DNA from: Paraburkholderia ginsengiterrae
GTDB lineage: Bacteria; Pseudomonadota; Gammaproteobacteria; Burkholderiales; Burkholderiaceae
Length of the DNA stretch: 64,000 nt
Direction: 5' to 3'
Assembly (NCBI RefSeq): GCF_001645125.1
Contig: NZ_LXKA01000360.1
Coordinates: 212,401-276,400 of the forward strand
Positions 34,592 through 45,143 of the stretch are shown one piece after another. The notes beneath the pieces were generated by a model. That model searched no databases. It was given only the letters and a program-made list of their open reading frames with translations, and was not told where the DNA came from. A program made the position numbers and the translations under genes. Numbering within the stretch: the first letter of the stretch is position 1; each line of letters begins with the position of its first letter.

Positions 34592-35740
34592 ATGAGCACG
34601 ACCACCTCCCCCCTGGACCAGCGAGCGTCTCCGCCCCTGTGGCTGCTGACGGAACTCACGTATCGCTGCCCACTGCACTGCGCGTTCTGCTACAACCCCG
34701 TCGACTTCGCCAGCCATGGCGCTGAACTCGATACGGACACCTGGCGCGACGTGATCACGCAGGCGCGCGGCCTGGGCGCTGCACAAATTGGTTTCTCAGG
34801 CGGCGAACCGCTGGTGCGCGATGACCTGGAAACGCTGGTCGCGCATGCCCGTGGACTCGGTTTCTACACGAATCTGATTACCTCGGGCGTCGGACTTAAC
34901 GAGCAGCGCATCGCCGCGCTGAAAGAGGCGGGCCTCGATCATATCCAGCTCTCGTTCCAGGACTCGACGCGCGAGCTGAACGATTTCGTCTCCAGCACGA
35001 AGACCTTCGACCTGAAACACCGTGTCGCGCGCCTCATCAAGGCTCACGGCTACCCCATGGTCCTCAACTGCGTGCTGCATCGCTATAACCTGCCCCATGT
35101 CGCGCAGATCATCGACATGGCGCTGGAAATGGGGGCTGACTACCTCGAACTGGCAAACACACAGTACTACGGCTGGGCGATGCTCAACCGTGAACAGTTG
35201 ATGCCGACCTCAGAGCAACTGCAGGAGGCCGAGGCGATGGTCAACCGGTACCGCGAGCGCGTCGGCGATCGCTGTCGCATCCTGTTCGTGGTCCCCGACT
35301 ACTTCGAATCGCGCCCCAAGGCCTGCATGAACGGCTGGGGTTCGGTATTTCTTGGCATCGCGCCGGATGGAACCGCGCTGCCATGCCATGCGGCGCGCTC
35401 GCTGCCGGGTCTGAGCCTGCCCCGTGTGCAGGACACTGCGTTGGCAGATATCTGGTACCACAGCCATGCGTTCAATGCTTTTCGCGGCGATGACTGGATG
35501 CGCGAACCCTGCCGGAGTTGCGACGAACGTGGGGCCGATCACGGAGGTTGTCGCTGTCAGGCGTATCTGTTAACCGGAGACGCCGCGGCCGCCGATCCGG
35601 TGTGTGCAAAATCGGCTCATCACGAACAGATCGAACAGGTGGTGACGCTGGCCCGGCGGCCTGCCCGTGACGGCGCGTGTGACACCCAGGCGCAGCCGCT
35701 GATTTTCCGCAGCAGAGAGAACTCGCTGCGTTTGGGGTGA
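34592..35740 (+). CDS. pqqE: PqqE, radical SAM PqqA cross-linking enzyme
   Basis: A 382-residue radical SAM/SPASM enzyme. The radical SAM cluster cysteines are in CPLHCAFC near residue 26, followed by FSGGEPL, and the SPASM cysteines are near the C-terminus (CRSCDERGADHGGCRC). It forms the Glu-Tyr carbon-carbon bond in PqqA. Last gene of the operon, with a strong terminator after it. No pqqF/G protease gene is here, so the peptide is trimmed by a protease encoded elsewhere. Confidence 0.96.
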   Translation: MSTTTSPLDQRASPPLWLLTELTYRCPLHCAFCYNPVDFASHGAELDTDTWRDVITQARGLGAAQIGFSGGEPLVRDDLETLVAHARGLGFYTNLITSGVGLNEQRIAALKEAGLDHIQLSFQDSTRELNDFVSSTKTFDLKHRVARLIKAHGYPMVLNCVLHRYNLPHVAQIIDMALEMGADYLELANTQYYGWAMLNREQLMPTSEQLQEAEAMVNRYRERVGDRCRILFVVPDYFESRPKACMNGWGSVFLGIAPDGTALPCHAARSLPGLSLPRVQDTALADIWYHSHAFNAFRGDDWMREPCRSCDERGADHGGCRCQAYLLTGDAAAADPVCAKSAHHEQIEQVVTLARRPARDGACDTQAQPLIFRSRENSLRLG

Positions 35741-35791
35741 TCCCTGAATCTTGCGTGAGACGGGGTGAGATGGCGGGTTCGACCGAAAAAA

Positions 35792-35838
35792 CCCGGCGAT
35801 TCTCCTGAATAACGGAGAATCGCCGGGCAGTTTTTTTT
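35792..35838. terminator. bidirectional terminator between pqqE and the cytochrome fusion gene
   Basis: A perfect 14-bp stem (35792-35805 with 35814-35827), 8-base loop, then eight T after three bases on the plus strand. Six A just before the stem supply the T run for the minus strand. Confidence 0.9.
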
Positions 35839-35856
35839 AACGCGCGTAAATCGGGA

Positions 35857-37098
35857 CTATTGCGAAGGGCCCGCGTTGAGCGGCGTCTTCGAAGCCTTGG
35901 CGTTGTCGTCCGTCAGCTTGGTAGAGCCAGCGCTATAGCCGTTCGAATACAGCAGAAAGGCCATGATGTCGGCATACTCCTGGGGTTTCATCTTGCCAGG
36001 GCGGTCAGCGGGCATATTGTTCGTCATGTACCCGTACACCCCGCCGATGGTCAGCTTGGCGTTTGCCGCCGGCGCAAACGCCGGACCGCGCAACGCGGGC
36101 GCATTCAATCCTTGCAGGTTGGGCCCGTGGCATTTCGCGCACGCGCCCGAGTACAGGGTCTTGCCGTGCGCCACCTGTGCGCTGTCGAATCCCGGGGCGT
36201 CGGCTGCGGTGCTCGCATCGACCTTGATGATGCGCCCTTGCTCAGCCCCGTGACCGGCTGCTAACGTCATACTCCATGCCGCATAGTCGCTGCGAGCGGG
36301 GCCGTCGCGATAGGCAAACGTAGCCGCCGCGGCTTGGGCTGTCTGCGCCGTCTCAGGAAGTGTCCACTTACGCGTCAACGCCGCCAGCCGCCCATCGGAC
36401 GCCATCTTCTCCAGCGCGGCATCGACGCGCGGCTGCAGCGCCGCGCCGTTCTTCCCGAACGCGAACACCAGTTGCCAGTCGGCATACGGCGAGGCGGCGC
36501 CCGCAATCCGGAAGTGCTGCCCGGGGTGCGTGATCGAATACGCCACGACCGCCGGGTACCAGACGATTGCACGGTGTGCGTGTCCGCTCGCCACGGCGTC
36601 GACCGTGAGTGCCGCCGTGTTCTCCAGGTCGAGTCTCACGTTGGGCTGCTGCACGGCGATCAGTTGCGCAGGGCTTGCATAGGTTGCCGCAACGACTTCC
36701 GCGCCGCCAGTCGGCGCGGACGATTCGCGCGTGGTGACGCTAACATAGCCAGAGCGCAGATAGCCACGCGAAAACGTCATCCTGGCGCCGGCGCCATCAG
36801 CGACGCTCGAGCGAGGAAAGCCGGCGATCACGTCGCATTTTCGCGCTAGCGCCTTGTTGAGTTCTTTCAGCGAAACGCCATCGTCGTCACTACCGTCGAA
36901 TCCCCCAGGGGCAAGCGACAGCGCAATACCTGCGGTACGAAGCGCTTCGCGCGCGACCGCTTCGTCGAGCGCAACGGATGGGCTGCCGGGAAATGTGCAA
37001 ACACGTACGCCCGCAGCCGCGCTGGCAGGTTCCGGTATGAGTGTGCCGGTGGCCAGCAGAACACTGGCAAGGGCAAGGCAGTTAAGTCGGGTATTCAT
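35857..37098 (-). CDS. periplasmic binding protein fused to cytochrome c
   Basis: A 413-residue secreted protein: signal peptide (about 1-28), an SBP_bac_3-type domain (about 30-250) like the MxaJ/XoxJ proteins of methanol oxidation, then a class I cytochrome c domain with haem motif C320-AKC-H324 and likely distal Met361. XoxJ-type proteins help activate quinoprotein dehydrogenases and XoxG-type cytochromes accept their electrons, and here the two are one chain. It lies 90 bases downstream of the PQQ dehydrogenase gene, in the same operon, so it is probably that enzyme's partner and electron acceptor. Confidence 0.85.
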   Translation of the reverse strand: MNTRLNCLALASVLLATGTLIPEPASAAAGVRVCTFPGSPSVALDEAVAREALRTAGIALSLAPGGFDGSDDDGVSLKELNKALARKCDVIAGFPRSSVADGAGARMTFSRGYLRSGYVSVTTRESSAPTGGAEVVAATYASPAQLIAVQQPNVRLDLENTAALTVDAVASGHAHRAIVWYPAVVAYSITHPGQHFRIAGAASPYADWQLVFAFGKNGAALQPRVDAALEKMASDGRLAALTRKWTLPETAQTAQAAAATFAYRDGPARSDYAAWSMTLAAGHGAEQGRIIKVDASTAADAPGFDSAQVAHGKTLYSGACAKCHGPNLQGLNAPALRGPAFAPAANAKLTIGGVYGYMTNNMPADRPGKMKPQEYADIMAFLLYSNGYSAGSTKLTDDNAKASKTPLNAGPSQ

Positions 37099-37188
37099 GA
37101 TCTCGCTTCCGGAAAAGGCCGGGCCGCCACGGCAGGCTGGCTACATCCATGCAGGTATCGCCAGATTGTCGTGGCGGTCACGTGAACA

Positions 37189-38919
37189 TCAGCCGTGGTG
37201 GTTGAGTGCAAACACATACAACGTGCCACCGCGTGGCACCTTCTCCGCCGCCTTCGCCATCGGCCCACCCCAGATCGGGTTCGCGCCGCCGTAACCCGCG
37301 AGAATGGCGACGTACTCCTGACCGTTGACCTCGAATACGGACGGTTGCGCGACAACCCCGCTCGCCAGTTTCGGGCTTTGCCACAGCACCTTGCCGGTCG
37401 CTTCGTCGAATGCATACAGGTGACCGTCGAGCGAGCCACTGAAGGCGAGCCCCCCGGCCGTGGTCGCTACGCCACCATTCCACGGCAGCTTGCTCCAGTG
37501 ACTCCAGATTTTCTTGCCGGTGTCGACATTGATCGCCTGCAGCTCGCCATAACCCTTGCTGCCAGGTTCCGGCTTGATCTCGAAGCCTTCGCCGAGATAC
37601 GGCAACCCCTCCATATAGTTAACCGATTTGCCGGACAGCGACATGCACGCATGCAAAGCCGGAACGACCGCAATATGCTTGTCAGGGTCGTACGAGACCG
37701 ACCACCAGTTCTTGCCGCCAAGGAAGCTCGGACAGGTTTCGATTGTCGTGCCGGCCTTGGGATACTTCGACGCATCCTGGATTGGCACGCCGTCCGGCGT
37801 ATAGCCGGTCACCGACGTTGCCGTCACGAACGGTTTCGCATAAATCAGCTTGCCGGTGCTGCGGTCGATTGCGTGAAAAAAGCCATTGCGGTCCGCGTGG
37901 ATGATCGCGTCATAGTCCTTGTTCTCATACTTGATCGTGGCAAGCACCGGTGTGTTGACACCGTCGTAATCCCACGTGTCGTGTTTCGTGTACTGGTAAT
38001 GCCACTTGAGATCGCCAGTTTTCGGATCGAGCGCGAGCAGCGAGTCGGAGTACAGGTTGTCACCCGGCCGCAGATCGGCGAGCCAGGGGCCCGGATTGCC
38101 GACACCCCAGTAGAGTGTTTTCGATGCGGCGTCATAGGTGCCTGTCAGCCAGGCCGGGGCGCCTCCATGATCCTGCATTCCGTTCGGCCACGTGTCGCCG
38201 CCCTTTTCGCCTGCCGCCGGCACCGTGAAGCGCTTCCACAGCACGTTGCCGTTATCGGGATTCAATGCCGCAATAAAACCGCGCGCGCCGTATTCGCCAC
38301 CGGCGCTGCCCACCACCAATGCGCCGTCGAGCGCGAGTGGCGCCAGCGAGAACGCGTAACCTAGTCCCGGTTCGAACATCTGCTTGCGCCAGACAAGCGT
38401 GCCGGTTTGCGCATCCAGCGCGACGACGTCGCCGCTCAACATCGCGACGTAGACATTCTTGCCATACAACGCGACACCACGGTTGATCACGTCGCAACAC
38501 GCCGTCTTGAACGACTCCGCGCCGAGCTTGGGTTCGAACTTCCAGAGTTGCTTGCCGGTCACGGCGTCGAATGCGTATACGTTGTCCTTCGGCGTGGTCA
38601 CGAAGAGAAAACGGCCATTGATGATTGGCGTGGCCTCGAATCCCTGCTGCAGATCCGCCGGAAATTTGTAGCTCCAGACCTGCTTGAGATCCTTGACGTT
38701 GGCTGCGTCGATCTGTTTGAGCGGCGAATGCGCCTGGCCGTTATAGGTGCGGTAATACGTGAGCCAGCCGGGATCGCTTTGCGCGGCTGTCAAACGCTCA
38801 TAGGTGACCGCTGGATAGACATCGGCCGCTGCTGCCGACGCGAATACCACACTGACGGCGGCGGCCACGCTCATTGCAAGCGCCGTGGGCCGCTTCGCCG
38901 AAGCTAAACGTGCTTTCAT
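37189..38919 (-). CDS. PQQ-dependent alcohol dehydrogenase, probably lanthanide-dependent
   Basis: A 576-residue periplasmic quinoprotein with a signal peptide (about 1-32) and an eight-bladed propeller. The vicinal C141-C142 pair that stacks on PQQ, metal ligands E209 and N275, and catalytic D317 are visible. D319, two residues after the catalytic Asp (WDYDGVN), is the extra Asp that distinguishes lanthanide enzymes (XoxF, PedH) from calcium enzymes, which carry Ala or Ser there. The nearby HADRNGFFHAIDR favours the ethanol-type (PedH/ExaA) group. Start MKARLASAKR after GGAGA, 74 bases downstream of the predicted sigma-54 transcription start. Confidence 0.92.
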   Translation of the reverse strand: MKARLASAKRPTALAMSVAAAVSVVFASAAAADVYPAVTYERLTAAQSDPGWLTYYRTYNGQAHSPLKQIDAANVKDLKQVWSYKFPADLQQGFEATPIINGRFLFVTTPKDNVYAFDAVTGKQLWKFEPKLGAESFKTACCDVINRGVALYGKNVYVAMLSGDVVALDAQTGTLVWRKQMFEPGLGYAFSLAPLALDGALVVGSAGGEYGARGFIAALNPDNGNVLWKRFTVPAAGEKGGDTWPNGMQDHGGAPAWLTGTYDAASKTLYWGVGNPGPWLADLRPGDNLYSDSLLALDPKTGDLKWHYQYTKHDTWDYDGVNTPVLATIKYENKDYDAIIHADRNGFFHAIDRSTGKLIYAKPFVTATSVTGYTPDGVPIQDASKYPKAGTTIETCPSFLGGKNWWSVSYDPDKHIAVVPALHACMSLSGKSVNYMEGLPYLGEGFEIKPEPGSKGYGELQAINVDTGKKIWSHWSKLPWNGGVATTAGGLAFSGSLDGHLYAFDEATGKVLWQSPKLASGVVAQPSVFEVNGQEYVAILAGYGGANPIWGGPMAKAAEKVPRGGTLYVFALNHHG

Positions 38920-39003
38920 CCTTGTCTCCTGTTGAATTGTCGACGCGAGGCCGTGCGGCGGCGCCATCGTCTGGTGATCGCAGACTGCCTGCGGACCATT
39001 CAA

Positions 39004-39019
39004 GGCAAGTCGCGTGCCA
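39004..39019 (-). promoter_or_regulatory. sigma-54 promoter of the PQQ dehydrogenase operon
   Basis: On the minus strand TGGCACGCGACTTGCC is a near-consensus -24/-12 element, with the GG and GC separated by 10 bases. Start of transcription near 38993. Confidence 0.8.
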
Positions 39020-39275
39020 CTGACCGCAGAGTTGCCGCGAGCCATGATGGCTCGCGAAAAGCCGGTGCGGCGTGACGGTGACACGGCCGCCGCGGTACGC
39101 GAGCAGCGTTGCAGGTTGGCGCAGTAAGGCGGTCATGTGTTGCTAAAAGTGACAGTCGCCACCGTCGTGGTTCGAACGGTGCACAGGACTACTCCATACG
39201 TCACCATGCTCACACTCCACGAGATACGCGATGCGCCAATGCCCGTACGCCGCGCGAGACACCGGCAAGGGTCAA

Positions 39276-39291
39276 TGGCACGCTTCTCGCT
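39276..39291 (+). promoter_or_regulatory. sigma-54 promoter of the aldehyde dehydrogenase
   Basis: TGGCACGCTTCTCGCT has a perfect -24 part and a weaker -12 part, GG and GC 10 bases apart. Start near 39302, 91 bases before the ATG. Confidence 0.65.
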
Positions 39292-39392
39292 GCGGGCTCC
39301 GCACGATGAAGAGCGTCAGCACGGTGGACACACCGAGCCCACCCAGACCTTCTCCATCGACACCGGTCACACAACTATTGGAGGAGTCAGGC

Positions 39393-40913
<1,521 letters not shown>

Positions 40914-40928
40914 CCAATCAAATACAGC

Positions 40929-40967
40929 CCTGGAGCGGTGCGAGGCCCGCTCCAGGCAAGCAGTTTT
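40929..40967. terminator. terminator between the convergent ALDH and TonB-receptor genes
   Basis: A perfect 10-bp stem (40929-40938 with 40947-40956), 8-base loop, followed after seven bases by TTTT. Confidence 0.65.
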
Positions 40968-40990
40968 ATACGCCCACTGCCGTCTCCGCC

Positions 40991-43276
40991 CTACTTCCAC
41001 GCATAGCGCAAACCGACCCACACGCCACGCGGCGCGCCCATACCGAGAAACTGCTCGTTGGTCACGGCGCCGGGCGAGAACGAATGGCCGGGACCATTGA
41101 AATAATTCTGTCCGAGGACGCCGAAATCGGCATAGCGCTTGTCGAACAGATTGTTGACGTGCGCGAACAGTTGGAGCTGCTTCGTGACCTGATAGGTCGT
41201 GTCCAGATCGACGATCGCATAGCCCGGGATGCGCCCATTGCCGTCCTGATTGTTCTCGTCGCCGCGGGCAAATATCGAGCTGCGATACAGAATGTTTGCA
41301 CCTACATTCCATTTCGCGCTTGCCGCATAATCCAGACGCAGCTTCAGTGTGTTTTCCGGAATGCCGGGGATATGGTCGCCCGGATGCACCGTGATGTTGC
41401 CTTGAGCATTGGCGCTCGAGTTGCTCGCGCTTTGCTCCACAAAACTGCTCTGATACGTTGCGCGGAGATATGAATAGCCCGCGTTCACAGTAAGCGGCCC
41501 TGTCTGCGCGCGCGCATTGATTTCGAACCCTTGCCGCCGTGTGGTGCCGACGTTCTGGAAATATCCGGTCGAGGTCGATGCCCCGTTGCTGCTGACAAAC
41601 GCTATGTCGTCGTGGAGATCGGTGCGGAACAACGCCGCGCTCCAATGAATCGCCGACGATAACGTGCCACGTGCCCCCACCTCAAACGTGCGCGATACAA
41701 CGGGCTTTAACGCCGGGTCGGCGATGAAATCGTTTGGCAGCGAACAGGGCGCGGCCGGGTCGGCGCAGGCCAGCTCGATGGCCGTCGGTGTGCGCGTGCC
41801 TTCGCTGTAGTTCGCATAAGCCGTCAACCAGGAACCCGGGTTATACGTCACCCCCAGCGCCGGATTGACCCGCGAAAAACTGTGCGAGCCATTCAACAAT
41901 GGTTGCATGCCGCTGAGATCCTCGATATCGACGTTGGCGTGGTTGTAGCGCGCAGAGGCCGTCAGCGCGATTGTGCGGGTCAGGGAAAGCGTGTCGGTCA
42001 CGAACACACTGAGGTTGCTGTTACGTGTGGACGCGTCGGTATGTAACGTGTAACCGTCAGTTCCGACGGTCTGCCGGTCCACGCTGAACTGCGCATCCTG
42101 CGAGTACTGCGTGAAGCCGGTGTTGGCAAAATCCCCGCTGACGCCTGCCGTCAACTGGTTGTCCATGCCCGCGACTTTGCTGGCGACACCTAATTGCAAC
42201 GCGAATCCGTAGCTTTCCTGCGAGATCACGGAGTGCACGTTCTGCGCGGGCGTGGTATCGATCGCGCCCGTCGCAGGATCGATGGAACCGTAATCTCCAT
42301 TGACGTTGCTGGAGAGATTGTCGTTGTTGTAGTGCCGGTAATACGCATTGCCGGAGGCCTGTAACGCATCGCTGAAGTCGTGCTTGCCGGACAGGTTCAG
42401 CATGATTGCCCGATTCTGGTTCTCGTCGGGATACGTGTACGCCTGACGAGGATTGTCGAGAAACGAGCGAGGAATGGTCTGCGTTCCCTGCAACTCATTA
42501 TCGGCTGCAGTGAGGCTTAGCTCGACCGTGGTGCGGGCGTCGGTATATCCGGCCTTGCCGAACAGTTGCTTCACGCGGCTGGGGTTATGCTCGGCCCAAC
42601 CCTGATCGGCTTCGTCATTGGCAGTGACGAAATAGTCAAAGTGTCCCAACTGGCCGCCTTGCGTGAACACCACGCTCCTGCGTCCGAACGAGCCGCCCTC
42701 CACTTCGATGCTGCCACCGGGATTGTCGCGGCCATTTCTGGTGGTGATTGCAATCGCACCGCCGAGCGTGTTCAAACCGAATAGCGGATTGGACCCAGGC
42801 ATGACCTCGATGCGCTCGATCGCCGATTGTGCCAGCAGGTCCCAGTTGACCACGTCGCCAAATGGTTCGTTGATCCGTACGCCGTCCTGGAACACCGACA
42901 GGCCCTGAGGTGTGCCGAGGAGCGGCGAAGCGGTGAAACCCCGATAGTTGACGTCCGGCTGATAGGGGTTGCCCTGACTTGAATTGAGCGTCACGCTCGT
43001 GACGTTCTGCTCGAAGTAGGCCGTGATGGTATTCGGATGTTGCGCCTCGATGTCCTTCGCGCTGACGATCTGCACGGCAGCTGGTACCTCGGTGAGCGGC
43101 ATGCCGAGCCCGGTCAGCGGCGCGGTGCCGACCACGGTCACGGCCGGCATCACCTGAGCAGGTACCGGCACGGGCCCGCTTTGCGCCGTTGCGCATGTGC
43201 TCTGGGCCATGGCGAGCATGCCTGCTATGGCGGCAGCGATGCGCGTGCGTCGGCAGTCGTCGCGATGCGACTTCAT
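40991..43276 (-). CDS. TonB-dependent outer-membrane receptor
   Basis: A 761-residue outer-membrane transporter. Signal peptide (about 1-31), a plug domain (about 50-170, VNYRGFTASPLLGTPQGLSV, GLNTLGGAIAITT) and a 22-strand-type barrel ending in aromatic LRYAWK. The sequence between signal and plug is short, so there is no N-terminal signalling domain. Substrate not determinable from sequence. Its own -24/-12 promoter and position beside a lanthanide-type quinoprotein suggest uptake of a lanthanide chelate or PQQ-related compound. Iron siderophore is the alternative. GGAGGAG precedes the ATG. Confidence 0.9.
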   Translation of the reverse strand: MKSHRDDCRRTRIAAAIAGMLAMAQSTCATAQSGPVPVPAQVMPAVTVVGTAPLTGLGMPLTEVPAAVQIVSAKDIEAQHPNTITAYFEQNVTSVTLNSSQGNPYQPDVNYRGFTASPLLGTPQGLSVFQDGVRINEPFGDVVNWDLLAQSAIERIEVMPGSNPLFGLNTLGGAIAITTRNGRDNPGGSIEVEGGSFGRRSVVFTQGGQLGHFDYFVTANDEADQGWAEHNPSRVKQLFGKAGYTDARTTVELSLTAADNELQGTQTIPRSFLDNPRQAYTYPDENQNRAIMLNLSGKHDFSDALQASGNAYYRHYNNDNLSSNVNGDYGSIDPATGAIDTTPAQNVHSVISQESYGFALQLGVASKVAGMDNQLTAGVSGDFANTGFTQYSQDAQFSVDRQTVGTDGYTLHTDASTRNSNLSVFVTDTLSLTRTIALTASARYNHANVDIEDLSGMQPLLNGSHSFSRVNPALGVTYNPGSWLTAYANYSEGTRTPTAIELACADPAAPCSLPNDFIADPALKPVVSRTFEVGARGTLSSAIHWSAALFRTDLHDDIAFVSSNGASTSTGYFQNVGTTRRQGFEINARAQTGPLTVNAGYSYLRATYQSSFVEQSASNSSANAQGNITVHPGDHIPGIPENTLKLRLDYAASAKWNVGANILYRSSIFARGDENNQDGNGRIPGYAIVDLDTTYQVTKQLQLFAHVNNLFDKRYADFGVLGQNYFNGPGHSFSPGAVTNEQFLGMGAPRGVWVGLRYAWK

Positions 43277-43357
43277 ATGTCTCCTCCGTGGCGCGCCAGG
43301 CTACGTGGCCCTACGCGTTCTATTCGTTGACAGCGATGTTCGATGTGTTCGCTTTCA

Positions 43358-43374
43358 AGCAACATCGGTGCCGG
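43358..43374 (-). promoter_or_regulatory. sigma-54 promoter of the TonB-dependent receptor
   Basis: On the minus strand CCGGCACCGATGTTGCT has GG and GC 10 bases apart and an excellent -12 (TTGCT). Start near 43347, about 70 bases before the ATG. Confidence 0.75.
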
Positions 43375-43431
43375 ATATAGACGCAGTGCGACTGAAGTCG
43401 AGCGCTTTGCCGTGCCGGCCTGCGTTCATGT

Positions 43432-43443
43432 GACACCCGTGTC
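43432..43443. promoter_or_regulatory. dyad GACAC-CC-GTGTC, possible activator site
   Basis: A perfect 5-2-5 inverted repeat about 90 bases upstream of the receptor's transcription start, a usual distance for a sigma-54 enhancer site. A related sequence, GACACGAGTGCT (32262-32273), lies about 200 bp upstream of the pqq start. Confidence 0.4.
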
Positions 43444-43588
43444 GATTTGGTACAGCCGGTGTTGCGAACTGGGACACTGAACGCACACCAGCGGACCACA
43501 CCTGATCGAAACAAGGCTGTATAGGGAGTCTCGCGACCGGCACGCATGTTGCGATCCGTATGGCAATCAGAATCCGGGAGTGGCGCGC

Positions 43589-44428
43589 ATGATTACTTCA
43601 TCGCTGAATGGCGCACACGCGGTACGGCGCAGGATGCATCGCCCGCCGCGTGACATGGCGGTGAATCTGCCAGTGCGCGTCGCGGCGTGCCGGCTGCCAC
43701 CGCAGTCTCCCCGTCTATTCGACGACCTTCGCGGTACGCGCACCCATGCCATTGCGTTAGTTATGCTTGCTATCCATTGCACGATTGCGTTCGAGGCATG
43801 GCGTGTGGCCGTTGAAAAGGTGGAATACACGGCGCCGCGTGCGCTGGACTTGCTATTCGACGTACGTGCCGCCAACCCGGAGCCGGTTATGACGGAGCCT
43901 GAACGACCATCCTCGAGCTCGCCACGCCGTAGCAGCGAAATGGCCACACCGAAAAATACCGCACAGTCGTTACCGTCGAAGCCACTCCCGAAGACCGCGC
44001 AGAACCATGCATCAAGGCGGCAGCCTGCGCCGCCGAGTTCAATTGAGACTTCAGCGCCACCACCGGCGTCCACACACGCCGATGGTGAACCACTCACTGC
44101 GTCGGCCGCAAAACCGCCGGACGTCCAGCCGCTGCCAGAACAGCTCACTGAACCCAGCTTCGGCGCTGCCTACCTGCGCAATCCTCCGCCGAGCTATCCC
44201 GGCGTGGCGCAGCAACGCGGCTGGCAAGGCACCGTACTGCTCAAGGTTCATGTAGACGCCAGCGGCCGACCTGACCACGTTGGACTCGCGTCGTCGAGCG
44301 GGCACGATTCGCTCGATGACGCCGCCATCGAAGCCGTCACCAACTGGCGTTTTGTGCCGGCGCGGCGCGGCGATCTGGCGACAGATGGATGGGTCCAGGT
44401 ACCCATCGTATTCAAACTGGGAACCTGA
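43589..44428 (+). CDS. tonB: TonB-family energy transducer
   Basis: A 279-residue protein: cytoplasmic N-terminal part, one transmembrane helix (HAIALVMLAIHCTIAFEAW, about 52-70), a Pro/Ser-rich periplasmic linker and a C-terminal TonB domain (about 195-279, YPGVAQQRGWQGTVLLKVHV, AIEAVTNWRFVPA). It transmits proton-motive force to outer-membrane receptors. The cytoplasmic tail of about 50 residues is longer than usual. ATG 43589 after GGGAG. First of tonB-exbB-exbD and divergent from the receptor. Confidence 0.88.
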   Translation: MITSSLNGAHAVRRRMHRPPRDMAVNLPVRVAACRLPPQSPRLFDDLRGTRTHAIALVMLAIHCTIAFEAWRVAVEKVEYTAPRALDLLFDVRAANPEPVMTEPERPSSSSPRRSSEMATPKNTAQSLPSKPLPKTAQNHASRRQPAPPSSIETSAPPPASTHADGEPLTASAAKPPDVQPLPEQLTEPSFGAAYLRNPPPSYPGVAQQRGWQGTVLLKVHVDASGRPDHVGLASSSGHDSLDDAAIEAVTNWRFVPARRGDLATDGWVQVPIVFKLGT

Positions 44429-44432
44429 GGCT

Positions 44433-45143
44433 ATGAATATGTCTGACTTCGCTACACAACTCATCGTCGATTTATCGCTTGGTATGCTCGCGGCCTGTTC
44501 GTTACTGACGTGGTTGCTGATTGTGTATAAAGGCTGCGCCTATTGGCGTATTGCTTCTGAGAACCGGCGCTTCACGGCGCTGTTCTGGAGTACGGCCGAG
44601 CGCGACCCATCAGGCATTCCCAATGGCCCATCACACGCATCGAAGTGTCCTAAGGCGCGAGTGGCGCGCGCCGGATTCTCGGCGTGGTCGGGAGTCGCCC
44701 CTATGGAGACGACGACAGCGAATGCGGAACTGCTTGCCTGGGACCGCCAGGAATTGCTGGATCGATTCCTGAATCAGCAGATCCAGCGGGAAAGGCGCGC
44801 GCTTGAGCGCGGTTTGACGCTGCTTGCATCGATTGCCGGCACTGCGCCTTTTATCGGGCTGTTCGGCACGGTGTTCGGCATTATCCACGCGCTGCACGCT
44901 GTCGCTGTGGGCAGCGCGAGCGGGATAGAGGGTGTGGCCGGCCCGGTCGGCCAAGCGCTGACGGCGACGGGTATCGGAATTGCGGTCGCCATTCCCGCGG
45001 CACTGGCCTACAACCTCTTCGTGCGCCGCGTTCACATCTTGATTGCCGATCTCGAAGACTACGCGGCGGATCTCGTCAACGTGGCGCAACGCAACGGTTT
45101 TCGCGCGGTTTCCAGCGCTCATCGGGCCGAGGTACTCACATGA
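44433..45143 (+). CDS. exbB: ExbB proton-channel subunit (MotA/TolQ/ExbB)
   Basis: A 236-residue inner-membrane protein with three hydrophobic segments and the family core LASIAGTAPFIGLFGTVFGI plus GQALTATGIGIAVAIPAALA. It forms the stator with ExbD that powers TonB. Starts 4 bases after the tonB stop and overlaps exbD by 4 bases. Confidence 0.9.
   Translation: MNMSDFATQLIVDLSLGMLAACSLLTWLLIVYKGCAYWRIASENRRFTALFWSTAERDPSGIPNGPSHASKCPKARVARAGFSAWSGVAPMETTTANAELLAWDRQELLDRFLNQQIQRERRALERGLTLLASIAGTAPFIGLFGTVFGIIHALHAVAVGSASGIEGVAGPVGQALTATGIGIAVAIPAALAYNLFVRRVHILIADLEDYAADLVNVAQRNGFRAVSSAHRAEVLT

Noticed and set aside
43472-43489. TGGGACACTGAACGCA as a sigma-54 promoter for tonB
   Set aside because: GG and GC are 10 bases apart but both flanks match the consensus poorly, so tonB control is left open.
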